Assembly (NCBI RefSeq): GCF_014203095.1
Contig: NZ_JACHIG010000007.1
Span: 62,001 to 126,000, forward strand
Direction of reading: 5' to 3'
Length of the DNA: 64,000 nt
Source: Prosthecobacter vanneervenii
GTDB taxonomy: Bacteria; Verrucomicrobiota; Verrucomicrobiia; Verrucomicrobiales; Verrucomicrobiaceae
In this document: positions 1 through 9,100 of the stretch, piece by piece
Position numbering within the stretch: the stretch's first letter is position 1
Layout: each line of letters starts with the position of its first letter
Position numbers and translations under genes: made by a program
Notes under the pieces: generated by a model
What the model was told of the DNA's origin: nothing
Databases searched by the model: none
What the model saw: only the letters and a program-made list of their open reading frames with translations

Positions 1-849
1 GAGGTAAACGATGCGGTTGCGGTGAGCCACGACCGGGGCGGTATCGAGGAAGAGCCTGTTGAGGATCTTGGCAAACATGGAGCTGCCCTCGTAGGGGTCC
101 CGAAGCATCATGCTGACCATCTCATAGTCGCCCGCATAACCGAGGGGTTTCTGGAAGGTACGATAGATGAAGGGAGAGCAGAGGACCAGAGGGTGAAGCT
201 GGCGTTTGATGTAGCTGCGATGCACAGGCTGCTGCTCCTGCGTGATCTCTGCAGCGGTGTGTTCAAAGCGGTCAAGAAGAGGGACGACAGCGGGAAGGAT
301 GGGGTCTTCGAGCTGTTTGATGGTTTCGCGCTCGGCCTGGATGCGGTCTCCAGAAGGCAGAGAGCGGACGCCGAGCTCCACCTGCTCCATCCAGCGACGG
401 AGGTCGGAGAGCAGGGTGTGCATGTCCGCGACGACGAGCTTGAAGTCGGGCACGACGCGGTAGTTTTTTTCTGTTTCCTTGAGGAACTCGGCAAAGTCCG
501 CGAGGAGGCGGCTTTTGTTCTGCGCCGGGGAGAGGATGTCGATGTCGATCCAGCCGTCATCTGAGAGGGAGGCCTCGCAGATGAGCATGATGCCGGTGTT
601 CACCAAGTTGGCGATGACGGCGCGGCCTGAGTAAACCACGCGCTCGTTCATCATGATCCTGAAGTCATTCAGAACTTCGGAGAGCTGGACGATGCTGTAA
701 GGATTGTAAACTTCAAAGACTCCGAGGTAGCGTGTAAGCCGGTGCAAAGTGCCCCTGACTTCAGCCCCCTGGCTGTTGCGGCAGATGATAAAGCTGAGCC
801 GCTCTCCTGTTGCGGCGATGTTAGGAAGTGAATTTTCGGTGTTCTCCAT
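1..849 (-). CDS. PhcB-like SAM-dependent methyltransferase, partial (3' end beyond window)
   Basis: The frame is open without a stop from an ATG at 849 to the window edge, giving 283 residues with the C-terminus missing. An AGAGG lies 9 nt upstream of the start. Residues 1-100 look PilZ-like, a small beta-rich part with 'SFIICRNSQGAEVRGTLHRL'. Around residue 235 comes 'RTFQKPLGYAGDYEMV'. This signature is typical of methyltransferases annotated as PhcB-like, or as extracellular-factor 3-hydroxypalmitate methyl ester synthesis proteins. The SAM-binding part would lie beyond base 1, so catalytic competence cannot be judged. It lies 142 bp downstream of the FadL-like gene on the same strand and may be co-transcribed with it. 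The family call rests on remembered motif resemblance and the substrate is unknown. Confidence 0.65.
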   Translation of the reverse strand, partial: MENTENSLPNIAATGERLSFIICRNSQGAEVRGTLHRLTRYLGVFEVYNPYSIVQLSEVLNDFRIMMNERVVYSGRAVIANLVNTGIMLICEASLSDDGWIDIDILSPAQNKSRLLADFAEFLKETEKNYRVVPDFKLVVADMHTLLSDLRRWMEQVELGVRSLPSGDRIQAERETIKQLEDPILPAVVPLLDRFEHTAAEITQEQQPVHRSYIKRQLHPLVLCSPFIYRTFQKPLGYAGDYEMVSMMLRDPYEGSSMFAKILNRLFLDTAPVVAHRNRIVYL

Positions 850-991
850 GATACGGATCCTCTGCTAGTGCACTGAGCGCCTTTTAGCTGGCATGGCTCT
901 CCTGAGAAGGGAGGACAGCGTGTTGCGGGAGGGCACTCGGAGGTGCCGCTGACATACAATCGGATTCAACATGTTGTCATTATTTAATGAA

Positions 992-2254
992 TTAAAACCG
1001 CTGTGTGACACTCAATGAGAAGACCTGCCATTGATGCCTGTAGCTGCCATCAAACTGTCCCGGAGGATTGGATGACGAACCGCTGATCACACGTGTGGGA
1101 TTGTAAACATATGCGTATGTGAAATCGACGCTGCGCGACTTGCCACGCCAGCCGACACCGAGGCTCAGGATGCTGCGGTCATTGGTGCAGACCATGGGGC
1201 TGTAGCTGTTGGCAGGCTGCGAGTTTTCAGAATACATGTAGCCGCCACGAAGCACCCAGCTTTCATTTAACTTGTAAGTCATTCCAGTCCCTAGGTCGAT
1301 GGAATTGCGCCATCCGAAAACAGAACTGGTAGCACCTCCAAGCAAGGGCTGGTTGTTGCCAATGAGAAGCGGGAGATCATCGTGAGAGGAGTTCTGGGAC
1401 CATTTGAAATCAAAGCCGATGGTGAAGCGATCCGTGACATCAAAGCCATAACCTGCTGATATAGAGCCCGGGAAGGTCATGTCAGAATTGAAGTTGCTGT
1501 TCTGGCTGAACCCAAGACCCATCAGAGCGGGCGGCATGTTGGAGGCCTTGAAGTCGCCACGGAAGCGGACTTTTACAGGCAATCTGCCTACCAAGGCAAA
1601 GCGATGTCTTTTGGCGACTGTCCAATTAACGCCTGCATAGGCTCCGACGCCCCAGCCCTGGCCGTGAATCTGGATGTCGCCCTCGGAAGCACCCGGAACG
1701 AGAGAGCCCCAGGGATAGAACTGCTTCATCTGCAGGTCTGCATACATGATGTCCATGCCGACGGCGAAGCTGAGGTCTTCGGTGACTTTGACGGCGAAAG
1801 CCGGCGTGATGTCCACGGTGATGAGGTTGGAGAGATAGGGGAGTGCGTAGCGCAGCGGGGCGCCCATGCCCTTGGGGTAGGCGGAAGCCATGCCGTAAGG
1901 CGTGCTGATGCCCAGGCCGAAGGAGAGCCTGTCATCAATGATGGGCTGGACAAGGTACATGCTGGCGGGATAAACCCATGGCCGGTTCATGTCGACAGAC
2001 TGGCCGCCGTTCTGGGTGAAGCGAATGTCTCCATGCCACATGGCGGCATTGATCAGCAGCTCTGTCTTTTTGATCTGCATGATGTTGGCCGGAGAGACGC
2101 GCACAGCGGAGGCGTCGCTGAGATTGGCGTATCTGCCGCCGACGATGCCCAGAGCTTGTGCGGAGTCCGGCACCACCGAGAGAGTCTCGGATGCATGCGT
2201 CTTTATCGCCAAAAGTGCCAGTAGGAGGACAGAGTAGTAGGCGCAGGCTTTCAT
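992..2254 (-). CDS. OmpP1/FadL/TodX-family outer-membrane transporter
   Basis: This 420-residue protein has a signal peptide ending near 'KTHASE'. A FadL-type hatch region follows, with 'DASAVRVSPANIM', 'FGLGISTPYGMASAYP' and 'ALPYLSNLITVDITPAFAVKV'. Alternating amphipathic beta strands continue to a terminal Phe in 'LSVTQRF', the usual C-terminal signature of outer-membrane barrels. FadL proteins let hydrophobic molecules such as long-chain fatty acids diffuse across the outer membrane. The length matches the family. The start lies 18 bp after the response-regulator stop, so the two are probably co-transcribed. No Shine-Dalgarno is seen. The actual ligand cannot be read from the sequence. 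Confidence 0.88.
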   Translation of the reverse strand: MKACAYYSVLLLALLAIKTHASETLSVVPDSAQALGIVGGRYANLSDASAVRVSPANIMQIKKTELLINAAMWHGDIRFTQNGGQSVDMNRPWVYPASMYLVQPIIDDRLSFGLGISTPYGMASAYPKGMGAPLRYALPYLSNLITVDITPAFAVKVTEDLSFAVGMDIMYADLQMKQFYPWGSLVPGASEGDIQIHGQGWGVGAYAGVNWTVAKRHRFALVGRLPVKVRFRGDFKASNMPPALMGLGFSQNSNFNSDMTFPGSISAGYGFDVTDRFTIGFDFKWSQNSSHDDLPLLIGNNQPLLGGATSSVFGWRNSIDLGTGMTYKLNESWVLRGGYMYSENSQPANSYSPMVCTNDRSILSLGVGWRGKSRSVDFTYAYVYNPTRVISGSSSNPPGQFDGSYRHQWQVFSLSVTQRF

Positions 2255-2272
2255 GTGGTCTTGAGGGAGGAG

Positions 2273-2920
2273 TTAAGCCAGTCCGTTGGACTGGCAGTAT
2301 CTGAGGATCTCCACAGTTCCTTTGAGACCGGTTTTGCGGCACAGGTTGTGTTTGTGCACCGCGACGGTCCGCGGACTGAGAGAGAGATCCAGAGCCACCT
2401 GCTTGAGGCTCTTGCCGCGGGCGAGCTGCATGAGGACTTCGAGCTCACGGTTGGAGAGCTTTTCATGGACCTGGCTGGCGGAACCTTTTCGGATGGAGCG
2501 GTCTGCGAACTTCTGCGCGAGCTCTCGCGAGATGTAGCTGCGTCCTTCGAGGGTGCAGCGGATGGCGTCAAAGAGCTCGTGGGGAGGGGCGTCCTTGGTG
2601 ACGTAGGAGCGCGCGCCGAGCTGCATGGTGCGGGAGACGAAAGTCTCCTCCTGATGCATGGAGACGGCGATGATCTTGGGCGGATTGGGGAGGGTGCGCA
2701 GCTCGGTGGTGAGCTCCATGCCGGAGCGGTCTCCGAGCTCGATGTCCACGAGGGCGATTTCGAAATTGTGAAGGCGCGCTTCAACCATGGCTTCTGCGCA
2801 GGAGCCAGTGGAGACGACGGTGGCCTGGGGAAACTCGCCCTTTAGCATGCTGGTGAAAGCCTCACGCACCAGTGCGTGGTCGTCGACAATCAGAATGTTG
2901 AAAGGAGGTGGAGATTGCAT
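2273..2920 (-). CDS. NarL/FixJ-type response regulator
   Basis: This 215-residue protein is a receiver plus a LuxR helix-turn-helix. The receiver has an acidic pair at D13/D14, phospho-acceptor D59 in 'ALVDIELGD' and the conserved Lys109 in 'SYVTKDAP'. The LuxR-type domain spans about residues 152-205 ('LSNRELEVLMQLARGKSLKQ' then 'LSPRTVAVHKHNL'). It should bind DNA when phosphorylated. It sits 27 bp after the kinase-like gene and 18 bp before the FadL-like gene, so FadL and the PhcB-like gene are plausible targets or co-products. The immediate kinase partner looks degenerate, so phosphate may come from another kinase in the cluster. Confidence 0.93.
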   Translation of the reverse strand: MQSPPPFNILIVDDHALVREAFTSMLKGEFPQATVVSTGSCAEAMVEARLHNFEIALVDIELGDRSGMELTTELRTLPNPPKIIAVSMHQEETFVSRTMQLGARSYVTKDAPPHELFDAIRCTLEGRSYISRELAQKFADRSIRKGSASQVHEKLSNRELEVLMQLARGKSLKQVALDLSLSPRTVAVHKHNLCRKTGLKGTVEILRYCQSNGLA

Positions 2921-2947
2921 GAAAGTGGAGTGCGTTGGGGTGAGGGG

Positions 2948-3655
2948 TCATGCTTGAAGCTGGACAGGCGCTGCGTGGGTGATGAGGCAAACTCTGGAAG
3001 TGCCTCCCGGTCCTGCGCCCATGATCTCCAAGCTGGTGCCAAGGAGAGCGCACCTGGCTTCGATGAGGGCTAGCTCCGAGCCATTGACAGGGTCTCTCCA
3101 GATGTCGTCCCCGCCATCGTGGTCGATGGTGATTTCCAGTTTGTCGGCACTGGCGCGGCAGGTGACCTCCACCCAGGAGGTGTTGGCATAGCGGACGCAG
3201 TGGTGGAGGAGGGACTGCATGATGCGGAAGAGGTTGAGGCGGCTGGCGAGGTCGAACGGAGGTTCGTCGCCGTTGATGTGCAGGACCAGAGAGCCAGCGA
3301 AGTTTTCGCCAATGGTGCGTACGAGCTGCTGCAGAGCGACATTGAGACCGAAGGCCTTGAGCACTGGCGGAAACTGTTTTTCCGTCATGTCGCGCACCAA
3401 CTGGAGCGTTTTCCTCAGGGTGGAGTCCAAGCTGCCCAGAAGGCGGCCCATGCTGGCGGTGTTGGCTCCATTTGCGAGCTCATGGCGGATCATTTCTCCG
3501 AGAGAAGCACAGGCCACCAACCCGCCGGCCATGTCTTTATGAAGAACATTGGCGAGATCCACGCGCTGTGAATCCTCCTCCTGTACCAAGAGGCGCAGGG
3601 CCTGGAGCAAGGTGGCGACTGAGTTTTTGTCCAGTTCCGGGGAGAGTGACAACAT
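2948..3655 (-). CDS. HisKA_3-type sensor kinase-like protein with degenerate ATP site
   Basis: This soluble 235-residue protein has no membrane segment or sensor domain. A NarX-like dimerisation helix surrounds His39 ('LANVLHKDMAGGL'), where most relatives have LHD after the run of basic residues. The C-terminal half has the order of a HATPase domain. However, the N-box position is His152 in 'IMQSLLHHCVRYA' instead of Asn, and the preceding Glu is Ser. The DxGxG loop reads 'DHDGGDD', and the GLGL loop is replaced by 'GSELALIEARCALLG'. It pairs with the downstream NarL-type regulator. Catalytic weakness is inferred from these missing residues. It could act as a phosphotransfer or allosteric partner. 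Confidence 0.75.
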   Translation of the reverse strand: MLSLSPELDKNSVATLLQALRLLVQEEDSQRVDLANVLHKDMAGGLVACASLGEMIRHELANGANTASMGRLLGSLDSTLRKTLQLVRDMTEKQFPPVLKAFGLNVALQQLVRTIGENFAGSLVLHINGDEPPFDLASRLNLFRIMQSLLHHCVRYANTSWVEVTCRASADKLEITIDHDGGDDIWRDPVNGSELALIEARCALLGTSLEIMGAGPGGTSRVCLITHAAPVQLQA

Positions 3656-3738
3656 GCAGCAATAAATTTAAATTAGCGGTCGGGTGATTTAGAAGAACCA
3701 CATTGCGGCTGCCCCGGCATCTAAATGTTAATTCAATA

Positions 3739-3755
3739 TTTAGGCCTGGCCTAAA
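3739..3755. promoter_or_regulatory. Inverted repeat in divergent promoter region
   Basis: TTTAGGC-CTG-GCCTAAA has perfect 7-bp arms with a 3-bp spacer. It lies in the AT-rich 207-bp region between two divergent signalling genes (starts at 3655 minus and 3863 plus), a natural place for an operator. A second repeat, CTGAAT-TTAAG-ATTCAG at 3843-3859, ends 3 bp before the plus-strand start codon. The binding protein is unknown. Confidence 0.4.
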
Positions 3756-3862
3756 CCGATTGAACGATCAGTTCTTACATTCGGATATGGTGAGTGCTTC
3801 TGATTCCTAAAATAAACCTATTTTTATTAATTTTATAGCATTCTGAATTTAAGATTCAGTGC

Positions 3863-5686
3863 ATGTACCTAAATACCATTCAGCACAACGCCACTACTTG
3901 CAGTCGGATTCTGATTGTGACCGAAGAGCGTACCGTACAAGAAGATCTACGAATTTCTCATGCCCTGCAGAACACAAGCATGGGAGGAAGCTCCTCTGCG
4001 ATGATGAGCGGGATGTCAACGTCTGCCAGCAAGACCAAGGCAGCCGCGCTGCCGCCTGAGGTGGTGTGTACTCCGAACGAGAAAGAAGTGATTGGGCTGG
4101 TGGAGGCAGCTTCACAGGAGCATCGGCCGTTCAGTCTGGTGATTATGGACGGACGCATCTTTTATGGAAAAGATTATCGTCATCTGATTGGTCGACTGTG
4201 GCAGGTGCAGCGTGATTTGCATGTGGTGTTGCATGCGGTGTCACAACTTGAGGCGTATGAGCAGATCCCCATCGACCTGGGGGCCAATCCACAACTGCTG
4301 GTGTTTAAGTTCCGACTGGTGCCCTTTGAGATCACGCAGCTGATCCGCACGCTGACGACGCGACATGCGGCGGACCAGCAGAGTTCCCACCGCTCGCTGA
4401 ATCTGAACGCGCAGCTGCTGGAGATGACCTCGCGTTTTGAGGATGTGAGCAACAGGCTGTGCCTGGAGCAGGATCACCGCCGGCAGCTGGAGGATCAGCT
4501 TTGCAAGAATCAACGATTGGAAACGGTGGGCCGCTTTGCGGCTGCCATGGGGCACTTTTTCAACAATTACCTGACAGTGATCCAAGGCCACCTGGATGTG
4601 GCGCTGAGCGGAGGAGGCACGACCTCCCAGGAGGCGATACTGAAAGAGCTTCTGATCGCCACGCAGCGTGCGGCAGGAGTGACATCCCAGTTTGTGGCAT
4701 TCAACCGACGTGAATACCTGCAGCCTGCGCCGCTGCACCTGCCGCAGATCATCGAGGCACAGGCCGAAGTGCTGCAGAAGGCCGTGGGAGAGCAGATCTC
4801 CATCCAGATTAATCATCAGACAGGGCTGCCATGCGTGATGGCGGATCAGGCTTCTTTGGAGCAGATCATTTTCAATCTGCTGATCCATGCGCGGGAGTCG
4901 ATGCCGAATGGCGGCCGACTGATGATTCAGACTAGAGAAGTGAACATCCCTGACGCAGGAGCAGCAAGCCAGCTGCATGCGGAGGCCAAGCCAGGCAATT
5001 ATGTGGTGATGAGCATCTCAGACACCGGCAGGGGACTCACCGCAGAAGAGCAGGCGGGGCTGTTTGACGCATCTAAACTTTCGTCCGGACAGGAGGGCGG
5101 AGCCGATATTGCATTGATCCTGGTGCTAGGCCTGGTGCGGATGCAGGCGGGCTGGATTGATGCACGCAGTGTGCTGGAGGTGGGAACGGAGTTCTCGATT
5201 TATCTGCCTGTTGCCTCAGGTCCGGTTCCTGAAGCGCCGGTGCCGGGCGCGTCTTTTGCAGCTATGACTGATAAAAAATTGCTGGGTCAAAAAATTGAGG
5301 AGGAGTCCTCCACGATTTTGGTGGTGGACGATGAGGATTCTGTCCGCCAGGTGATGGAGTATGTATTGACCAGCCAGGGACACAGGGTGCTGACAGCGGC
5401 GGATGCCAACGAAGCGTGGGCGATTTGGCGGGAGAAGGCTTCAGTGATCAAGCTGGCGCTGATCGATGTGAAGCTCCCCGGAGGAGTGAGCGGTTTTGAT
5501 CTAGAGAAGGCACTGGCGAATGAAGATCCGACTCTGCCTGTGATTTTTACCTGCGGGTACTCACCGACGAGCTTGAGCAACGCGAAGGAGCTGAAGGCGG
5601 GTGAAAACTTTCTTCCCAAACCGTTTGGGATGGTGGAACTGCTCAACATTGTGGGACAGGCGCTGCTAAAACCGGCCCGGTTATAG
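3863..5686 (+). CDS. Hybrid histidine kinase-like protein (pseudo-receiver, HisKA, degenerate HATPase, receiver)
   Basis: The protein has 607 residues. Residues 15-165 form a receiver-like fold ('RILIVTEERTVQEDL', 'LVIMDGRIF') without the usual acidic pair. A coiled stretch (175-225) leads to a HisKA helix with His231 in 'AMGHFFNNYLTVIQGHLD'. In the ATPase region the N-box position is His342 in 'NLLIHARESMPNGG'. The DTGRG loop at 387-391 is kept. The usual GTGLGL turn is replaced by 'GADIALILVLG'. The final receiver (about 483-605) is intact, with D489/D490, D535 in 'ALIDVKLPGG' and K586. There is no membrane segment, so it is cytoplasmic. The start at 3863 gives a plausible N-terminus but has no Shine-Dalgarno. 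It probably relays or gates signals rather than autophosphorylating efficiently, which is inference. Confidence 0.8.
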   Translation: MYLNTIQHNATTCSRILIVTEERTVQEDLRISHALQNTSMGGSSSAMMSGMSTSASKTKAAALPPEVVCTPNEKEVIGLVEAASQEHRPFSLVIMDGRIFYGKDYRHLIGRLWQVQRDLHVVLHAVSQLEAYEQIPIDLGANPQLLVFKFRLVPFEITQLIRTLTTRHAADQQSSHRSLNLNAQLLEMTSRFEDVSNRLCLEQDHRRQLEDQLCKNQRLETVGRFAAAMGHFFNNYLTVIQGHLDVALSGGGTTSQEAILKELLIATQRAAGVTSQFVAFNRREYLQPAPLHLPQIIEAQAEVLQKAVGEQISIQINHQTGLPCVMADQASLEQIIFNLLIHARESMPNGGRLMIQTREVNIPDAGAASQLHAEAKPGNYVVMSISDTGRGLTAEEQAGLFDASKLSSGQEGGADIALILVLGLVRMQAGWIDARSVLEVGTEFSIYLPVASGPVPEAPVPGASFAAMTDKKLLGQKIEEESSTILVVDDEDSVRQVMEYVLTSQGHRVLTAADANEAWAIWREKASVIKLALIDVKLPGGVSGFDLEKALANEDPTLPVIFTCGYSPTSLSNAKELKAGENFLPKPFGMVELLNIVGQALLKPARL

Positions 5687-6154
5687 ACCAGCGCTCAAAA
5701 AAACATCTCCTATGAATGACCTGGACGGCAGAGCGGCTGCCGGGGCTAAATGGACTGCATTTTGAGAAAGGATCTAAAAGCCCTTCAAGACTTGGGGCCC
5801 AAAAAGAGAGTCTTCTTCTGTTGATGCAGGCTGGGAATGACGACTGCGGAAAAGATGGTGGGCATGGTTTTTATCAACCCGCTGCCATGTCGCAATTTGG
5901 ATGCGACATAATCTTGACCTGACCGGGTGATGGCCGAGAGAATGATAGTGGCATACAAGCATAGCTTATTGCCCATCTGTTGCTTATGGTCGCATATCCC
6001 AACCAAGGTCAGGGCCTGTCTGCCCATTGCAGGACAGACGGGTGCTGTGCCATGTATAGGTTCCTCCGGGATGAAAAATGTTCAAAAATTCTCTGCTCAG
6101 CGGCGATAGTGAACTCGCAAAAAATGGGAGGGTGGGCCGGGATTTCATTTTATC
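5687..6154. other. 468-bp intergenic leader between kinase genes
   Basis: No convincing coding frame is seen. The region is less GC-rich than the flanking genes. It contains the inverted repeat at 5887-5909 and a weak CTGTC/GACAG hairpin near 6016-6037. It probably carries the promoter of the large kinase gene that starts near 6155. Confidence 0.5.
5887..5909. promoter_or_regulatory. 8-bp inverted repeat, operator candidate
   Basis: ATGTCGCA and TGCGACAT are perfect 8-bp arms separated by 7 bp (ATTTGGA). The spacing is typical of a dimeric regulator site. It lies about 250 bp upstream of the multi-PAS kinase start. No second copy was noticed in the window. Confidence 0.4.
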
Positions 6155-9100
6155 ATGAAATCTGAAGGCTCAGATTTCAGCATGAATGTGAGGGGGCAGG
6201 CTCTCGCCAGCAGCATGGTCATCCAGGCAGGGCATGATGGTGTCGTGCATTCGACGCATGGGGCATTGAAGCTGGGGCTGGCGGAGGGGGCGCAGATTCT
6301 GGGGACGGGGCCAGGCGAGGACTGCTTTGAGTTTTTTGCAACGAAATGCGAAGCTGTGTTTGAGGGTGTGGACCAGTGGGTGACTGCGCTGAGAGAAGTG
6401 CTGGGGCAGTGCTCAGCGGGAGTGAGGATCGAGTCGTGCACGACGGGAACCAAGCCTCTGCTGTGGGTGGAGCTCACAGTGCTGCCACTAACGGTGGACG
6501 GCGGCCCGGGGGCGCTGGTTACCTGCGTGGACATTTCTGTTCGCAAGAACGAGGAGCTGGAACTCCGCGCTCGTGATCTGCAGGGGCGTGCCATTGTGGA
6601 TTCCGAGCCCGAGTGTGTGAAGGTGGTGGATCGTGAAGGAAGGCTGCTCGAAATGAACCCCGCCGGACTGAAGATCATCGGCGCTGACAGCCTGGAGCAG
6701 GTGCAGGGCATGGAAATCACGAAGCTGGTGCATCGTGAAGACCAGGAAAAATTCCTGCAACTGCACCAACGTGTGATGGCCGGGGGAGCGGGGAGTGAGG
6801 TATTCCGTGTGGCCGGGATGAAAGGCAGGCTGGTCTGGGTGGAGACGCACTCGGTGCCGCTGAGAGATGCGAAGGGGCAGGTGGTCTCGGTGCTGAGCGT
6901 GTCGCGCGATATTTCTGAAACCAAAAGGGTGGAAGCAAGGCTGCGCCAGAATGAAGCGACGATGGCGGTGGCGCAGAGGATTTCACATTTTGGCAGCTGG
7001 GAGCTGGACCTGAAGGAGGAGAACGTCAACCCTACCGGCCGGCTTAGCTGGTCTGACGAGGTGTACCGGATTTTTGGCTACGAGGTGGGGGGCATCGAAA
7101 CCACGAATGAGAATTTTTTCCGTTTGGTGCATCCAGAAGATCGTGAGCAGATCCGGCTGGCGGTGAGTGAAGCGATCCGTACTCGGGGGAGGTACTCGAT
7201 CGACCACCGCATCATCCTGCCGAACGGAGAGGTGAGGTACATCCATGAGGACGCGCAGATTTTTCTGGATGAGCATACGGGCCGACCGGTGAAGATGGTG
7301 GGAACGGCGCATGACATCACGGAACGCAAACTGGCGGAGGAGGCATTCAAGAGCAGCGAGCTGCGCTTCCGGCGTGCGTTTGACAACGCGACGGTGGGCT
7401 TTGCGATCACTGACACGCGTGGTGGGATCCTGCACATCAACAAGCATTACTGCCAGATCACGGGATATGCGGAGAATGAGATGATCGGACGTAGCTTTGC
7501 GGCGATCACGCATCCGGAGGATGTGAGACGCAAGCAGGAGCTGAACAAACGGCTGCTGGCAGGGGAGATCACCGACTTTGTAGTGGAGAAGCGCTATCTG
7601 CGGAAGAACGGCAAGGTGGCGTGGGTGGAGAACAGTGTATCGGCAATCCATGACGCGACTGGCGCGGTGCAAAACATGGTGGTGCTTTGCAAGGACATCA
7701 CCAAGTCGAGGCAGGACCAGGAGCAGCTTCAACTGCTGGAGACGAGCGTTGCGCACCTGAACGACATCGTGATCATCACGGATGCGGAGCCGCTGCAGGA
7801 GCCGGGCCCGAGGATCGTGTTTGTGAACGAGGCATTTACGAAGCAGACGGGATACACGCCGGAAGAGGCGCTGGGGTGCAGCCCGCGGTTTTTGCAAGGG
7901 CCTGGAAGCGACCGCTTTGCCCTGGCGCGGATGCATGCGGCGCTGGCGCAGGGGCTGCCGATCAAGGAGGAGCTGACGAACTACCGGAAGGACGGTTCGT
8001 CGTTTGCGGTGGAGATGGACGTGGTGCCGATGGCGGATGCGAGCGGGAAGACGACGCATTTTGTGGCGGTGCAGCGTGACATCACGGCACGCAAAGAGGC
8101 GGCGGACCGGCTGTGGAAGAGCAACCTGAGGTATGAGAGGCAGCACATCGCGCTGGCACGGATGATCCGCGGAGGAGTAATGCAGGCGGTGCATCTGGAT
8201 GCGGCGTTCCGGCTGATCACGGAAGAGATTGCGCATGCGATGGAGGTGGAGCGTGTGAGCATCTGGCGGTATGACCAGAGCCGGAGCATGATCGTGTGCC
8301 AGGTGCTGTTTGAATCCGCGGCGCGGCGGCATTCGTCCGGCGCGGAGCTGCACTGCAAGGATTTTCCGGCGTATTTCCGCGCGATGGCGCAGAACGAAAC
8401 GATCGCCGCAGATGATGCGCGGAAAGATGCACGCACGTGCGAGTTTACGGAGAGCTATCTGACGCCGCTGGGCATTACGTCCATGCTGGATGCGCCGCTG
8501 CATGTGGGGGGCGTGCTGGCGGGGGTATTATGTCACGAGCATGTGGGGCCGCAGAGGACGTGGCTGCCGGAGGAGAAGAGCTTTGCCACCTCGCTGGCGC
8601 ATTTCATTTCCCTTGTGCTAGCGCAGTGGGAGCGCAGGCAGGTGGAGGAGATGCTGCGGCAGCAGGCTTCATTGCTGGACAAGGCGAACGACGCGATCCT
8701 GGTGCGTGGTCTTGACCACCGGATCACCTACTGGAACAAGAGCGCGGAGAAACTCTATGGCTGGACGGCGGAGGAGGCTTGCGGGCGCAAGGTCTCGGAG
8801 CTTCTGTATCTTGACCCTGCGCAGTTTGAGGAAAGAAACAGCAAGGTGTTGAGTCATGGTGAGTGGGCAGGAGAGGTGCAGCAGGTGTCCAAATCGGGTG
8901 TGGTAATCACGGTGGAAGGGCGCTGGACGCTGGTACGAGACATTGAGGGCAAGCCCAAGTGCATCCTGGCCATCAACACAAACATCACTGAGCAGAAGCG
9001 CCTTGAGGACCAGTTCCTGCGGGCGCAGCGGATGGAGAGCATCGGCACGCTGGCGGGCGGGATAGCCCATGACCTGAACAATGTGCTGACACCGATCCTG

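Noticed and set aside
6983-8503. 506-codon minus-strand frame inside the kinase gene
   Set aside because: It is Arg/His/Leu-rich and antisense to clear PAS domains.
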